Assembly (NCBI GenBank): GCA_002361655.1
Contig: DETM01000064.1
Location: forward strand, 53,852-73,983
Length of the DNA stretch: 20,132 nt
Direction of reading: 5' to 3'
Source: Prevotella sp. UBA3288
Lineage (GTDB): Bacteria; Bacteroidota; Bacteroidia; Bacteroidales; Bacteroidaceae
Under the pieces are notes generated by a model, which did not search any database, was not told the DNA's origin, and was given only the letters and a program-made list of their open reading frames with translations. The number at the start of each line of letters is the position of its first letter. The first letter of the stretch is position 1. Positions 7,131-13,818 of the stretch are shown here, one piece after another. Position numbers and translations under genes: made by a program.

Positions 7131-7573
7131 CTCTTTTCCACCGTGATGATGATGCTCTCGCGCGCCACCACCCTCACCTTGGTGCCATCGGCTATCTCCT
7201 GCCCGTCGGCAGACTGCGCCTTCCAGTCGTCGCCGTCGATGGCCACGCGTCCGTAGCCGCCGGCCTTGATGGCCTCGGTCACGCATCCCGTGCGCCCCAG
7301 CAGCGCGTCGGCATTGCTGGCGCGGTCGTCCTCGTCCCGGTGCAGGTATTTCAGTGCAAAGGGTCTGACGGTGAAGATGCAGACTGTCGTCAACACCAAT
7401 AATACCGCTATCTGCACATAGACATCAGCCACCGGCGACACCACGGCAGCACCCATCGCTCCGATGGCGAAGCAGAAGATGAAGAAGTCGCCCGACGATA
7501 GTTCCAGTATCAGGCCCACCACGGCCACTACGGCCCATAGTTGCCACATGTTCTCACTCAGATATTCTATCAT
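7121..7573 (-). CDS. NfeD-like membrane protein
   Basis: A 150-residue short-form NfeD protein. The N-terminal half is hydrophobic, with segments at about 10-28, 30-50 and 50-70, and it is followed by a soluble C-terminal part (about 85-150; GRTGCVTEAIKAGGYGRVAI, DGTKVRVV) with the OB-fold pattern of the NfeD family. Short NfeD proteins are encoded next to SPFH/stomatin genes and are thought to assist their assembly in the membrane; that arrangement is seen here, with the SPFH gene downstream. The ATG at 7573 lies 28 bases after a strong -7 box. In E. coli the equivalent is YbbJ next to QmcA. Confidence 0.85.
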   Translation of the reverse strand: MIEYLSENMWQLWAVVAVVGLILELSSGDFFIFCFAIGAMGAAVVSPVADVYVQIAVLLVLTTVCIFTVRPFALKYLHRDEDDRASNADALLGRTGCVTEAIKAGGYGRVAIDGDDWKAQSADGQEIADGTKVRVVARESIIITVEKSEK

Positions 7574-7601
7574 AATTGCTTCAGATATTATGTTTCACCT
7601 G

Positions 7602-7632
7602 CAAAGATAACATTTGCAGACTAAACCACAAA
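7602..7632 (-). promoter_or_regulatory. Promoter for nfeD-SPFH
   Basis: Minus-strand TTTG (7629-7632), 19-base spacer, TATCTTTG (7602-7609). It fits the Bacteroidetes consensus and gives a leader of about 24 bases. Confidence 0.6.
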
Positions 7633-7777
7633 GAAAATCGGCATCTATTTTTCAACATTTAACACATCAGCAGAGTTCGGCAACTATTCAGCACGGCGAC
7701 TGCTACAGATAGGCTGACGGAAAGAGTGTGGAAAATGACCTTTGCCGTCTGTTTGTCTGGCACTTCAAGACTGCCGT

Positions 7778-7873
7778 GAGGCTTCAAACGCCCCGTTTGG
7801 AGGCTTCAAACGCTCCGTTTGGAGGCTTCAAACACCCCGTTTGGAGGCTTCAAACGCTCCGTTTGGAGGCTTC
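7778..7873. repeat. 22-bp tandem repeat, 4.4 copies, each with a small palindrome
   Basis: Units start at 7778, 7800, 7822 and 7844, with an 8-base partial at 7866. Each unit is GAGGCTT followed by CAAACG-(CCC or CTC)-CGTTTG, a 6-bp inverted repeat with a 3-base loop. The units differ only at two positions (CCC/CTC and one G to A in unit 3). Because 22 is not a multiple of 3, three units give a 22-residue peptide period in any frame, which explains the repetitive open frames here. Confidence 0.9.
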
Positions 7874-7933
7874 TTTTTTCTCTTTTTTCTTCTTTTCTTT
7901 CTTTTCTTCTTTATTCTTCTTTTTTTATATTCT
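7867..7933. other. Pyrimidine (T/C) tract
   Basis: After the last 22-bp unit the plus strand is almost entirely T and C for about 60 bases, joining the tandem repeat to the palindromic element. No function can be read from it; such tracts can form unusual DNA structures or, read from the other strand, purine-rich RNA. Confidence 0.6.
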
Positions 7934-7936
7934 CAA

Positions 7937-8044
7937 TGACAGATGACAGATGACAGATAAAATTTTAAAAAGATATCGCGTACCGCGCATACGCACGGTA
8001 CGCGAATGGTTTTCAAAAAACCATCTGTCATCCGTCATCTGTCA
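7937..8044. repeat. 108-bp nested palindromic element
   Basis: Outer arms of 22 bases (7937-7958 and 8023-8044) are inverted copies with one mismatch; the left arm is three TGACAGA heptads plus a T. Inside are a 9-bp inverted repeat CGCGTACCG / CGGTACGCG (7977-7985, 7996-8004, 10-base loop) and an 8-bp hairpin ATGGTTTT / AAAACCAT (8006-8013, 8017-8024, 3-base loop), the last overlapping the outer right arm by two bases. It lies between divergent promoters, so it is not needed as a terminator for a flanking gene. Confidence 0.8.
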
Positions 8045-8172
8045 CACCCAGAAAGGGAATCCATAGAACCACACTTAGCAAAAAAGGTCAGAAAAGATCA
8101 GATATTCAATGAGATCTCCGCCCTTTGCCGAAAAAATATGGAAAAGAATACATGGATTACAATACTTTTTCG

Positions 8173-8180
8173 TACCTTTG
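8173..8180 (+). promoter_or_regulatory. -7 promoter element for the esterase-glycosidase pair
   Basis: TACCTTTG followed by CA. No convincing TTTG at 19-21 bases upstream. It lies inside a longer open frame that begins at 8125, which argues that translation starts after it, at 8230. Confidence 0.45.
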
Positions 8181-8229
8181 CAACATCAAAACGAATTTAC
8201 GCAATCAAACTAAAGACAAACTACAGATC

Positions 8230-9462
8230 ATGATGAAAAAGACACTACTGACACTGATGGCCCTCACACCGGCGATGCTCTGGGCACAGACATTCGACTT
8301 CGACCTGACAAAGCCACAACCCGTGTACAACGAGCGCGACGGCTACGGCTACGACCTGCTGCCAGCCCCCGACAAGGGCAAGGCAGCGGAGCCCTTCTAC
8401 TTCTCGGTAAGGGTAGACGACGGCAACTACCTGGTACGGGTCGTGGTGGGCGGCAAGAAGAATGCCAACACCACGGTGCGCGCCGAGGGACGACGGCTGA
8501 TGGCGGAACATATCGTCACCGCGAAGGCCAAGGACACCAAAGAGGTGACCTTCGTGGTGAACAAGCGGTCGCCACAGATAGACGACCGCACGCGAGTGAA
8601 GATAAAGGAACGCGAGAAGGACTATCTGGCGTGGGACGACAAGTTGACGTTGGAGTTTAACGGCCCAATGCCGGCCGTGAAGAGCATACACATAGAGAAG
8701 GCCGACGTGCCCACCGTCTACCTGTGCGGCAACTCGACGGTGGTCGACCAGAACTACGAGCCGTGGGCTTCGTGGGGACAGATGATCACCCGCTGGTTCG
8801 GGCCCCGGGTGGCTGTGTCGAACCATGCCGAGAGCGGTCTGACAGCCCGCACGTTTATAGCCTCGAACCGTCTGGACAAAATACTGTCGACGCTGAAGCG
8901 GGGCGACTACGTGTTCGTGGAGTTCGGCCATAACGACGAGAAGGAGAAACGACCGGGCGACGGGGCGTGGTATCACTATCAGTACCAACTGAAGATATTC
9001 GTAGACCAGGTGCGCGCCAAAGGGGCCGACATCGTATTCTGCACCCCCACGCAGCGCCGTATGTTTGCCGACGACAAGAAGACGCTGCGCAACACCCACG
9101 GCGACTTCCCGGCAGCGATGTGCGAGGTGGCCGAGCGCGAACACGTGCCGGTGGTCGACCTGAACGCGATGACGAAGACACTGTTTGAGACCCTCGGCTT
9201 CGAGGACTCGAAACGCGCGCTGGTGCACTACCCGAAGGAGGCCTACGGACGGGAACTGAGCGACAACACGCACTTCAACCCCTACGGTGCCTACGAGGTG
9301 GCGAAATGTGTGGTGATGGGCATCAAGGCCCTCAACCTGCCGCTGGCACAGTATCTGCGCCCCGAATGGCAGGACTTCGACCCGGCGCATCCTGACGACT
9401 GGAAAACATTCATGTGGGCTCCGTCACGAATGACCGAGAATACGAAGCCAGACGGCAATTGA
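8230..9462 (+). CDS. Secreted SGNH/GDSL esterase, rhamnogalacturonan acetylesterase-like (CE12)
   Basis: A 410-residue exported esterase. The signal peptide is MMKKTLLTLMALTPAMLWA, with likely cleavage before Gln20. Residues about 20-155 form a beta-rich N-terminal domain (DGYGYDLLP, FYFSVRVDDGNYLVRVVVGG) that looks like a carbohydrate-binding or galactose-binding-like fold. The SGNH catalytic domain follows: block I CGNSTVVDQ with nucleophile S169 (Asn where the classical motif has Asp), Gly203 in AESGLTAR, Asn235 in FGHND and D345/H348 in DNTHF. CE12 members remove acetyl groups from rhamnogalacturonan I; I infer this substrate from motif style and from the downstream GH106-like gene. The ATG at 8230 (or 8233) is chosen because of the signal peptide and promoter position. 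Confidence 0.85.
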   Translation: MMKKTLLTLMALTPAMLWAQTFDFDLTKPQPVYNERDGYGYDLLPAPDKGKAAEPFYFSVRVDDGNYLVRVVVGGKKNANTTVRAEGRRLMAEHIVTAKAKDTKEVTFVVNKRSPQIDDRTRVKIKEREKDYLAWDDKLTLEFNGPMPAVKSIHIEKADVPTVYLCGNSTVVDQNYEPWASWGQMITRWFGPRVAVSNHAESGLTARTFIASNRLDKILSTLKRGDYVFVEFGHNDEKEKRPGDGAWYHYQYQLKIFVDQVRAKGADIVFCTPTQRRMFADDKKTLRNTHGDFPAAMCEVAEREHVPVVDLNAMTKTLFETLGFEDSKRALVHYPKEAYGRELSDNTHFNPYGAYEVAKCVVMGIKALNLPLAQYLRPEWQDFDPAHPDDWKTFMWAPSRMTENTKPDGN

Positions 9463-9524
9463 AAAGCCAAATGGTGACTTACGCTTGGCGGTGACTGATT
9501 AAAACAACAGAAATCTGACGAACA

Positions 9525-12200
9525 ATGAAAAAGATTCTTTCCACAATAGTACTGGCATCGATTGCCATAACGGCATCTGCACAGAGTTGGCCTACTGTAA
9601 CGACCGAAGCCAAGCCCGGCACACGCTGGTGGTGGCTGGGGTCGGCCGTTGACAAAGAGAACCTGCGATGGAACCTCCGGGAATACGCCAAGCATGGCAT
9701 TGGAGCCGTTGAAATAACCCCCCTCTATGGTGTACAAGGCAACCAGACCAATAACATCACTTATCTGTCGGACCGATGGATGGAGATGCTGCGCTACACC
9801 GGCCAGCAGGCTGGGCGCAACGGCATAGAACTGGACATGGCCACCGGCACCGGATGGCCCTTCGGAGGACCGTGGGTGCCGCTGGAGGAGAGCGCCTGTC
9901 GGGTGGTTTTCGTAGAACGGGATTTTAAGGGCAAGAGCGTTGAAGGATTAGACCTGCTGCCGGCCGAGAAAGACCGCAAGAATACGGCTCTTCAGAAAGT
10001 GATGCTCTATGGTGGCGACAACTGCGCTGTCGACGTTACTGAAAATGTCAGCAACGGCAGCCTGACATGGAAATTGCCAAAGTCCCTGGAACCCATGTTG
10101 GGGAAAGGCAATGATGACGTGAGAACGGTGGTTGCCGTATATATCAAATATGGTGTGATGAGAGTGAAGCGGGCAGCTCCCGGTGGCGAGGGGCTTGTTA
10201 TCGATCACTTCGACCGCAAGGCTGTAGCCAATTACCTGAAACACATTGAGGAAGCCTTTGAGCGCACCAAGACGCCTTATCCTCACACATTCTTCAACGA
10301 CAGTTACGAGGTGGCCGACGCCACATGGACGCCTACACTGTTTGAAGAGTTTGAGAAGCGCCGCGGCTATAAGCTGCAAGACTGTCTGCTGCAGCTTATT
10401 CATGCTGCCGACAAAAATCTGGTATGGAAAGGCAGACAGCCCCAGCAGGTGCTCAGCGACTACCGCGAGACCCTCGGCGACCTGCTGCTTGAGAACTTTA
10501 CCGAGCAGTGGACGGCCTGGGCCCACAGCCACGGCGCCATCACCCGCAACCAGGCCCACGGCTCGCCCGCCAACCTGATAGACTGCTATGCCGCCGTCGA
10601 CATACCCGAGATCGAAGGCTTCGGACTCTCCGACCTGGGCATCAAGGGACTGCGCACCGACCCCGGCAAGACACGCAAGAACGACAGCGACTACTCGATG
10701 TTCAAATACGCCCCGTCGGCAGCCCACGTCTGCGGCAAGCCCTACACCAGCAGCGAGACCTTCACCTGGCTGACGGAGCACTTCCGCACTTCACTGTCGC
10801 AACTGAAGCCCGACCTCGACCTGATGTTCTGCGCCGGCGTCAACCACATGTTCTTCCACGGCACCTGCTATTCGCCCAAGGACGACGCATGGCCCGGATG
10901 GAAATTCTATGCATCGATAGACATGAGCCCCACGAACAGCATCTGGCGCGACGCCCCCTACTTCATGGACTACGTCACGCGCTGCCAGTCGTTCCTGCAG
11001 TGGGGTGAGCCCGACAACGACTTCCTGGTGCTGCTGCCCGTGCGCGACGCATGGCGGAAGCCCAACGGCAAACTGCTCATGCAGTTCTCCATACACGCCA
11101 TGGGCAAACTGATGCCCGAATTCCGCGATGCCATCCTGGAGATAGACCGGGCCGGCTTCGACTGCGACTACATCTCAGAGCGTCTGCTGATGGACGTGAC
11201 CTGCCAGAAAGGCATGCTGCAGACCAAGGGCGGCACACGCTACAAGGGACTCATTATCCCCGGCAACGGCAAGATGCCCGAACAGGTGAAGCAGCACATA
11301 GACCGGCTGAAGGCACAAGGGGCCCACATCATGACCGGCATCGATACCGCAGAGATGGCCCGTGCCGCCAGGCCGGAAGCCATGAAGACCGACCTGGGAC
11401 TGAAAGCCATCCGCCGCAAGAACGCCAACGGCTACCACTACTTCATGGCCAACCTGACACCTGACGACATCAAGCAGAAGGTGACGCTGGCCGTGCCACT
11501 GAAGAGTGCCAAGTGGTTTAACCCCCTCAACGGCGACATCACCGACGCCAACGTCGATGCCGACGGCATAGACATCTGTCTGCGCAGCGGAGAGTCAATG
11601 ATACTGCAGACCTTTAGCGAGGCTGCGCCTCTGAATGATAAACGACAAATGACAAATGATAAAACGAGCGCCGGCGAGGCTGCGCCTCTAAATGATAAAC
11701 CGAGGGCCATTGAGATAGACGGACCATGGACACTATCGTTCGTCGACGAACAGCCCAAGGTAGACAGGACCTACCGCCTTGACCGGCTGCAGACGTGGGA
11801 GACGCTCGACGAGCAGACACGCGTGACGATGGGCACGGGTGTCTATACCACGAAGTTTAAAATGGCGAAGAAGGATCATCCCGCCGGCCCCTGGCAAATC
11901 GACCTGGGCGACGTACGCGAGAGTGCCCGCGTCTACATCAACGGACAGTTCATCGGCTGCGCATGGAGCGTGCCTTTCGTCCTCGACACCAAGGGCACAC
12001 TGCGCGAGGGTGACAACGAAGTGCGCATAGAGGTGACCAACCTGCCGGCCAACCGCATCAGCGAACTGGACCGCCAGGGGGTGAAATGGCGCAAGATGGA
12101 GGAAATCAACGTGGTAGACATCAACTACAAGAAGACGCTCTACGACCAGTGGGAACCCGTGCCCAGCGGTCTGAACACGACGGTGAGACTGGTCAGATAG
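9525..12200 (+). CDS. Secreted GH106-like glycosidase (probable alpha-L-rhamnosidase)
   Basis: An 891-residue exported enzyme. The signal peptide is MKKILSTIVLASIAITASA, cleaved before Gln20. The N-terminal signature KPGTRWWWLGSAVDKENLRWNL, here from about residue 30, then HGIGAVEITPLYG and GTGWPFGGPW, match the large GH106-type glycosyl hydrolases of Bacteroidetes. The central part (about 200-690) has the expected barrel-type sequence (HTFFNDSYE, TSSETFTW, GVNHMFFHGTCYSP). The C-terminal part (about 735-885) is a GH2-like beta-sandwich (WQIDLGDVRESARVYINGQFIG). GH106 enzymes remove alpha-L-rhamnose from pectic polymers. Between the last two parts, residues about 698-727 are a repeat-derived insert. 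It follows the esterase by 62 bases with no promoter seen, so the two are likely co-transcribed. Substrate is inferred. Confidence 0.85.
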   Translation: MKKILSTIVLASIAITASAQSWPTVTTEAKPGTRWWWLGSAVDKENLRWNLREYAKHGIGAVEITPLYGVQGNQTNNITYLSDRWMEMLRYTGQQAGRNGIELDMATGTGWPFGGPWVPLEESACRVVFVERDFKGKSVEGLDLLPAEKDRKNTALQKVMLYGGDNCAVDVTENVSNGSLTWKLPKSLEPMLGKGNDDVRTVVAVYIKYGVMRVKRAAPGGEGLVIDHFDRKAVANYLKHIEEAFERTKTPYPHTFFNDSYEVADATWTPTLFEEFEKRRGYKLQDCLLQLIHAADKNLVWKGRQPQQVLSDYRETLGDLLLENFTEQWTAWAHSHGAITRNQAHGSPANLIDCYAAVDIPEIEGFGLSDLGIKGLRTDPGKTRKNDSDYSMFKYAPSAAHVCGKPYTSSETFTWLTEHFRTSLSQLKPDLDLMFCAGVNHMFFHGTCYSPKDDAWPGWKFYASIDMSPTNSIWRDAPYFMDYVTRCQSFLQWGEPDNDFLVLLPVRDAWRKPNGKLLMQFSIHAMGKLMPEFRDAILEIDRAGFDCDYISERLLMDVTCQKGMLQTKGGTRYKGLIIPGNGKMPEQVKQHIDRLKAQGAHIMTGIDTAEMARAARPEAMKTDLGLKAIRRKNANGYHYFMANLTPDDIKQKVTLAVPLKSAKWFNPLNGDITDANVDADGIDICLRSGESMILQTFSEAAPLNDKRQMTNDKTSAGEAAPLNDKPRAIEIDGPWTLSFVDEQPKVDRTYRLDRLQTWETLDEQTRVTMGTGVYTTKFKMAKKDHPAGPWQIDLGDVRESARVYINGQFIGCAWSVPFVLDTKGTLREGDNEVRIEVTNLPANRISELDRQGVKWRKMEEINVVDINYKKTLYDQWEPVPSGLNTTVRLVR
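11617..11700 (+). repeat. 57-bp-spaced direct repeat inside the GH106-like gene
   Basis: Two 27-base copies (11617-11643 and 11674-11700) differ at one base. Each begins with a small palindrome GAGGC-TGC-GCCTC and ends in ATGATAAAC. Between them runs a 7-bp-period sequence (AATGATA, AACGACA, AATGACA, AATGATA). The spacing is 57 bases, so the reading frame is kept, and both copies encode EAAPLNDK; the middle encodes RQMTNDKTSAG. Confidence 0.85.
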
Positions 12201-12212
12201 CAAGAAGCAGGA

Positions 12213-12977
12213 TCAACGCTGTAGGCAAGCATCCCTGTCGGCAAGCACGGGAAAACGGCGACGCACGTCGGTCACCTCTTCCACGTCAAGCGAGACCCGG
12301 CAGGCACACTCACGACTTTCACAGGAGACGAGCACCCGACCCGACGGGTCGACGACAGCAGAGCCTCCGGTGAAAGTCGTCTTACGTTCACGGCCCACGC
12401 GGTTGACGCCGATCACATAGCACTGGTTCTCGATGGCACGGGCACGGAGCAGCGCATCCCAGGCATCCTGGCGCGCTGCGGGCCAGGAAGCCACATAGAC
12501 GATGGCATCGTACACGCCGGCATAGCCATAGCGCGACCAGAGGGGAAAGCGCAAGTCGTAGCAGGTGAGTAGCAGGAAGCGCAGCCCGCCATAGGTGACC
12601 ACCACATGGGCATCGCCGGCGACATAGTTCACGTCTTCGTGGGCAAAGGTGAAGAGATGGTGCTTGTCGTAGCGGGCAACGCTGTCGGGGGTGACGAAGT
12701 AATGGCGGTTGACGCAGTACCCGCGAGCATCGCGGATGGCCAGACTGCCACTGAGGGCACAGCGCCGCCCGGCAGCCACCAACTGCATCCAGCGCAGCGC
12801 AACGCTGTCGTGCTCGTCGGCGACTATATCTTCAGGACGCGCGGAATAGCCCGTGGCCCACATCTCCGGCAACACATAGAGGTCGGCAGTCTGCTCACGG
12901 ATGAGCGTCTCTGCCCGACTGATATTCTCCAGTGGGCTACCCCACACGATGTCCATTTGTAAGAGTGATACTGTCAT
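12213..12977 (-). CDS. Nitrilase-family omega-amidase (YafV-like)
   Basis: A 254-residue carbon-nitrogen hydrolase. The Glu-Lys-Cys triad is visible: E38 in LPEMWATGY, K105 in RYDKHHLF and C139 in LTCYDLRFP. The PEMW / KHHLFTFA / CYDLRFP pattern is that of YafV/NIT2-type omega-amidases, which hydrolyse 2-oxoglutaramate or 2-oxosuccinamate to the 2-oxo acid and ammonia, a salvage or repair step after glutamine-dependent transamination. It is cytoplasmic, with no signal peptide. The gene follows trmN6 on the same strand after a 57-base repetitive gap and is convergent with the GH106-like gene, 12 bases apart. The exact amide substrate is inferred from family. Confidence 0.85.
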   Translation of the reverse strand: MTVSLLQMDIVWGSPLENISRAETLIREQTADLYVLPEMWATGYSARPEDIVADEHDSVALRWMQLVAAGRRCALSGSLAIRDARGYCVNRHYFVTPDSVARYDKHHLFTFAHEDVNYVAGDAHVVVTYGGLRFLLLTCYDLRFPLWSRYGYAGVYDAIVYVASWPAARQDAWDALLRARAIENQCYVIGVNRVGRERKTTFTGGSAVVDPSGRVLVSCESRECACRVSLDVEEVTDVRRRFPVLADRDACLQR

Positions 12978-13042
12978 AGGTCGGTCATAAATATTTCACA
13001 AGTACGGTCATAAGTTTGTCTGTCACAAGTACTGTCATAAGT
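12977..13042. repeat. ATGAC(A/C)G-led repeats between trmN6 and the amidase
   Basis: Plus-strand 12997-13015 and 13024-13042 are 19-base copies with one mismatch. On the coding strand four blocks begin ATGAC(A/C)G at 13038, 13011, 12988 and 12977. The first contains the trmN6 stop (TGA) and the last is the amidase start codon. The blocks are 27, 23 and 11 bases long, so the upstream ATGs are out of frame with the amidase. Confidence 0.8.
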
Positions 13043-13706
13043 AAAAATCGTTCACCAGTTGCTGATAGTCGTCAGAACCAATGACCAGTTCGGTACGCTC
13101 CAGCGGCAGGGGGTGCTTGCGGAAGGCCAGCAGATAGCGGCGTGCCATCTTAGCAGGCGTAGTGCGGACGGCACACTCGCGGGTCTTGAACAGTCCGCAC
13201 AGCACGGCCTCGGTCTCGAGGTGCTGCCGGCAGTCGAAGGGTATGACGAGCGACAACTGGCCGTCGTCGGTCAGCAGTCGGCAAGCATGGCGCATCAGCG
13301 TGGCATAGGTGAGGCTACCGGCATGGCGCGCCATCGTACGCCGTGCATCTGGACTGGCTAGCGAGTCGACGAAGTAAGGCGGATTGCAGACTAGACAGTC
13401 GTAGGAGCCCAGACAGCAGGCCACGTCGCACAAGGCGATGCACACCCTTCCGGCAAAGGGTGAGCGGGCTGCGTTCTGACGGGCCTGACAGACGGCATCA
13501 CCATCGATGTCGATGCCCACGACACTGGCCTCAGGAAAGCGCTGCGCCATCATCAGGGCTATCAGTCCGGTGCCCGTGCCGATGTCGAGCACCCGCCGCC
13601 CGCCATGCGCCCAGGCACCGAGCAGCGTGCCGTCGGTGCCCACCTTCATGGCGCACATCGACTGGCTGACGGTGAACTGTTTGAATCGGAAATAGTCGTT
13701 GGCCAT
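13035..13706 (-). CDS. trmN6: tRNA1(Val) (adenine37-N6)-methyltransferase-like
   Basis: A 223-residue class I SAM-dependent methyltransferase. Motif I is LDIGTGTG (D41-G47 region), an acidic residue follows beta 2 (GIDID, about 64-68), and motif IV is NPPY (N108-Y111), diagnostic of N6-adenine or similar amino-group methylation. The N-terminal FRFKQFTVSQSMCAMKVGTDG is typical of the TrmN6/YfiC group, which modifies A37 of tRNA1(Val). The ATG at 13706 (MANDYFRF) is preferred; another in-frame ATG lies at 13718. The stop codon is inside the repeat block leading to the amidase gene, with which it is probably co-transcribed. Confidence 0.85.
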   Translation of the reverse strand: MANDYFRFKQFTVSQSMCAMKVGTDGTLLGAWAHGGRRVLDIGTGTGLIALMMAQRFPEASVVGIDIDGDAVCQARQNAARSPFAGRVCIALCDVACCLGSYDCLVCNPPYFVDSLASPDARRTMARHAGSLTYATLMRHACRLLTDDGQLSLVIPFDCRQHLETEAVLCGLFKTRECAVRTTPAKMARRYLLAFRKHPLPLERTELVIGSDDYQQLVNDFYL

Positions 13707-13732
13707 ACACCACTGCACTTGATTTTTGCGTG

Positions 13733-13740
13733 CAAAGATA
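13733..13740 (-). promoter_or_regulatory. -7 promoter element for trmN6-amidase
   Basis: Minus-strand TATCTTTG followed by CA, about 27 bases before the ATG at 13706. No clear TTTG at the usual distance. It is divergent from the lon promoter, 53 bases away. Confidence 0.45.
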
Positions 13741-13793
13741 CAATAAAATTGTTAATTCTTTGCCTTTCGTGCGTTATTCTTAATTAAAATGTG

Positions 13794-13801
13794 TACCTTT
13801 G
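13794..13801 (+). promoter_or_regulatory. -7 promoter element for lon
   Basis: TACCTTTG followed by CA, 17 bases before the lon ATG at 13819. A TTTG occurs at 13759-13762 but 31 bases away, which is too far. No inverted-repeat heat-shock operator is evident between the divergent promoters. Confidence 0.45.
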
Positions 13802-13818
13802 CAGACTAATTTCAGAAT

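Larger units (their letters stand above)
7574..8229. other. Divergent intergenic region with no credible gene
   Basis: 656 bases separate nfeD (-) from the esterase gene (+). At the left is the nfeD promoter. From 7633 to 7777 I see nothing definite except a weak TGACCTTTGC sequence near 7737. Then follow a 22-bp tandem repeat (7778-7873), a pyrimidine tract (to about 7930), a nested palindrome (7937-8044), about 125 bases without clear structure, and a -7 box for the esterase. Short open frames across the repeats encode only repeat-derived or low-complexity peptides. Confidence 0.7.

Noticed and set aside
7778..7873. CRISPR array
   Set aside because: The units are directly adjacent with no unique spacers, and no cas genes are present.
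7728..7946. Small open frames across the 22-bp repeats
   Set aside because: The peptides simply translate the tandem repeat and the pyrimidine tract (Phe runs); there is no ribosome-binding context or non-repeat sequence.
8125..8229. N-terminal extension of the esterase from an upstream ATG
   Set aside because: It would bury the signal peptide and run through the -7 promoter box at 8173-8180.
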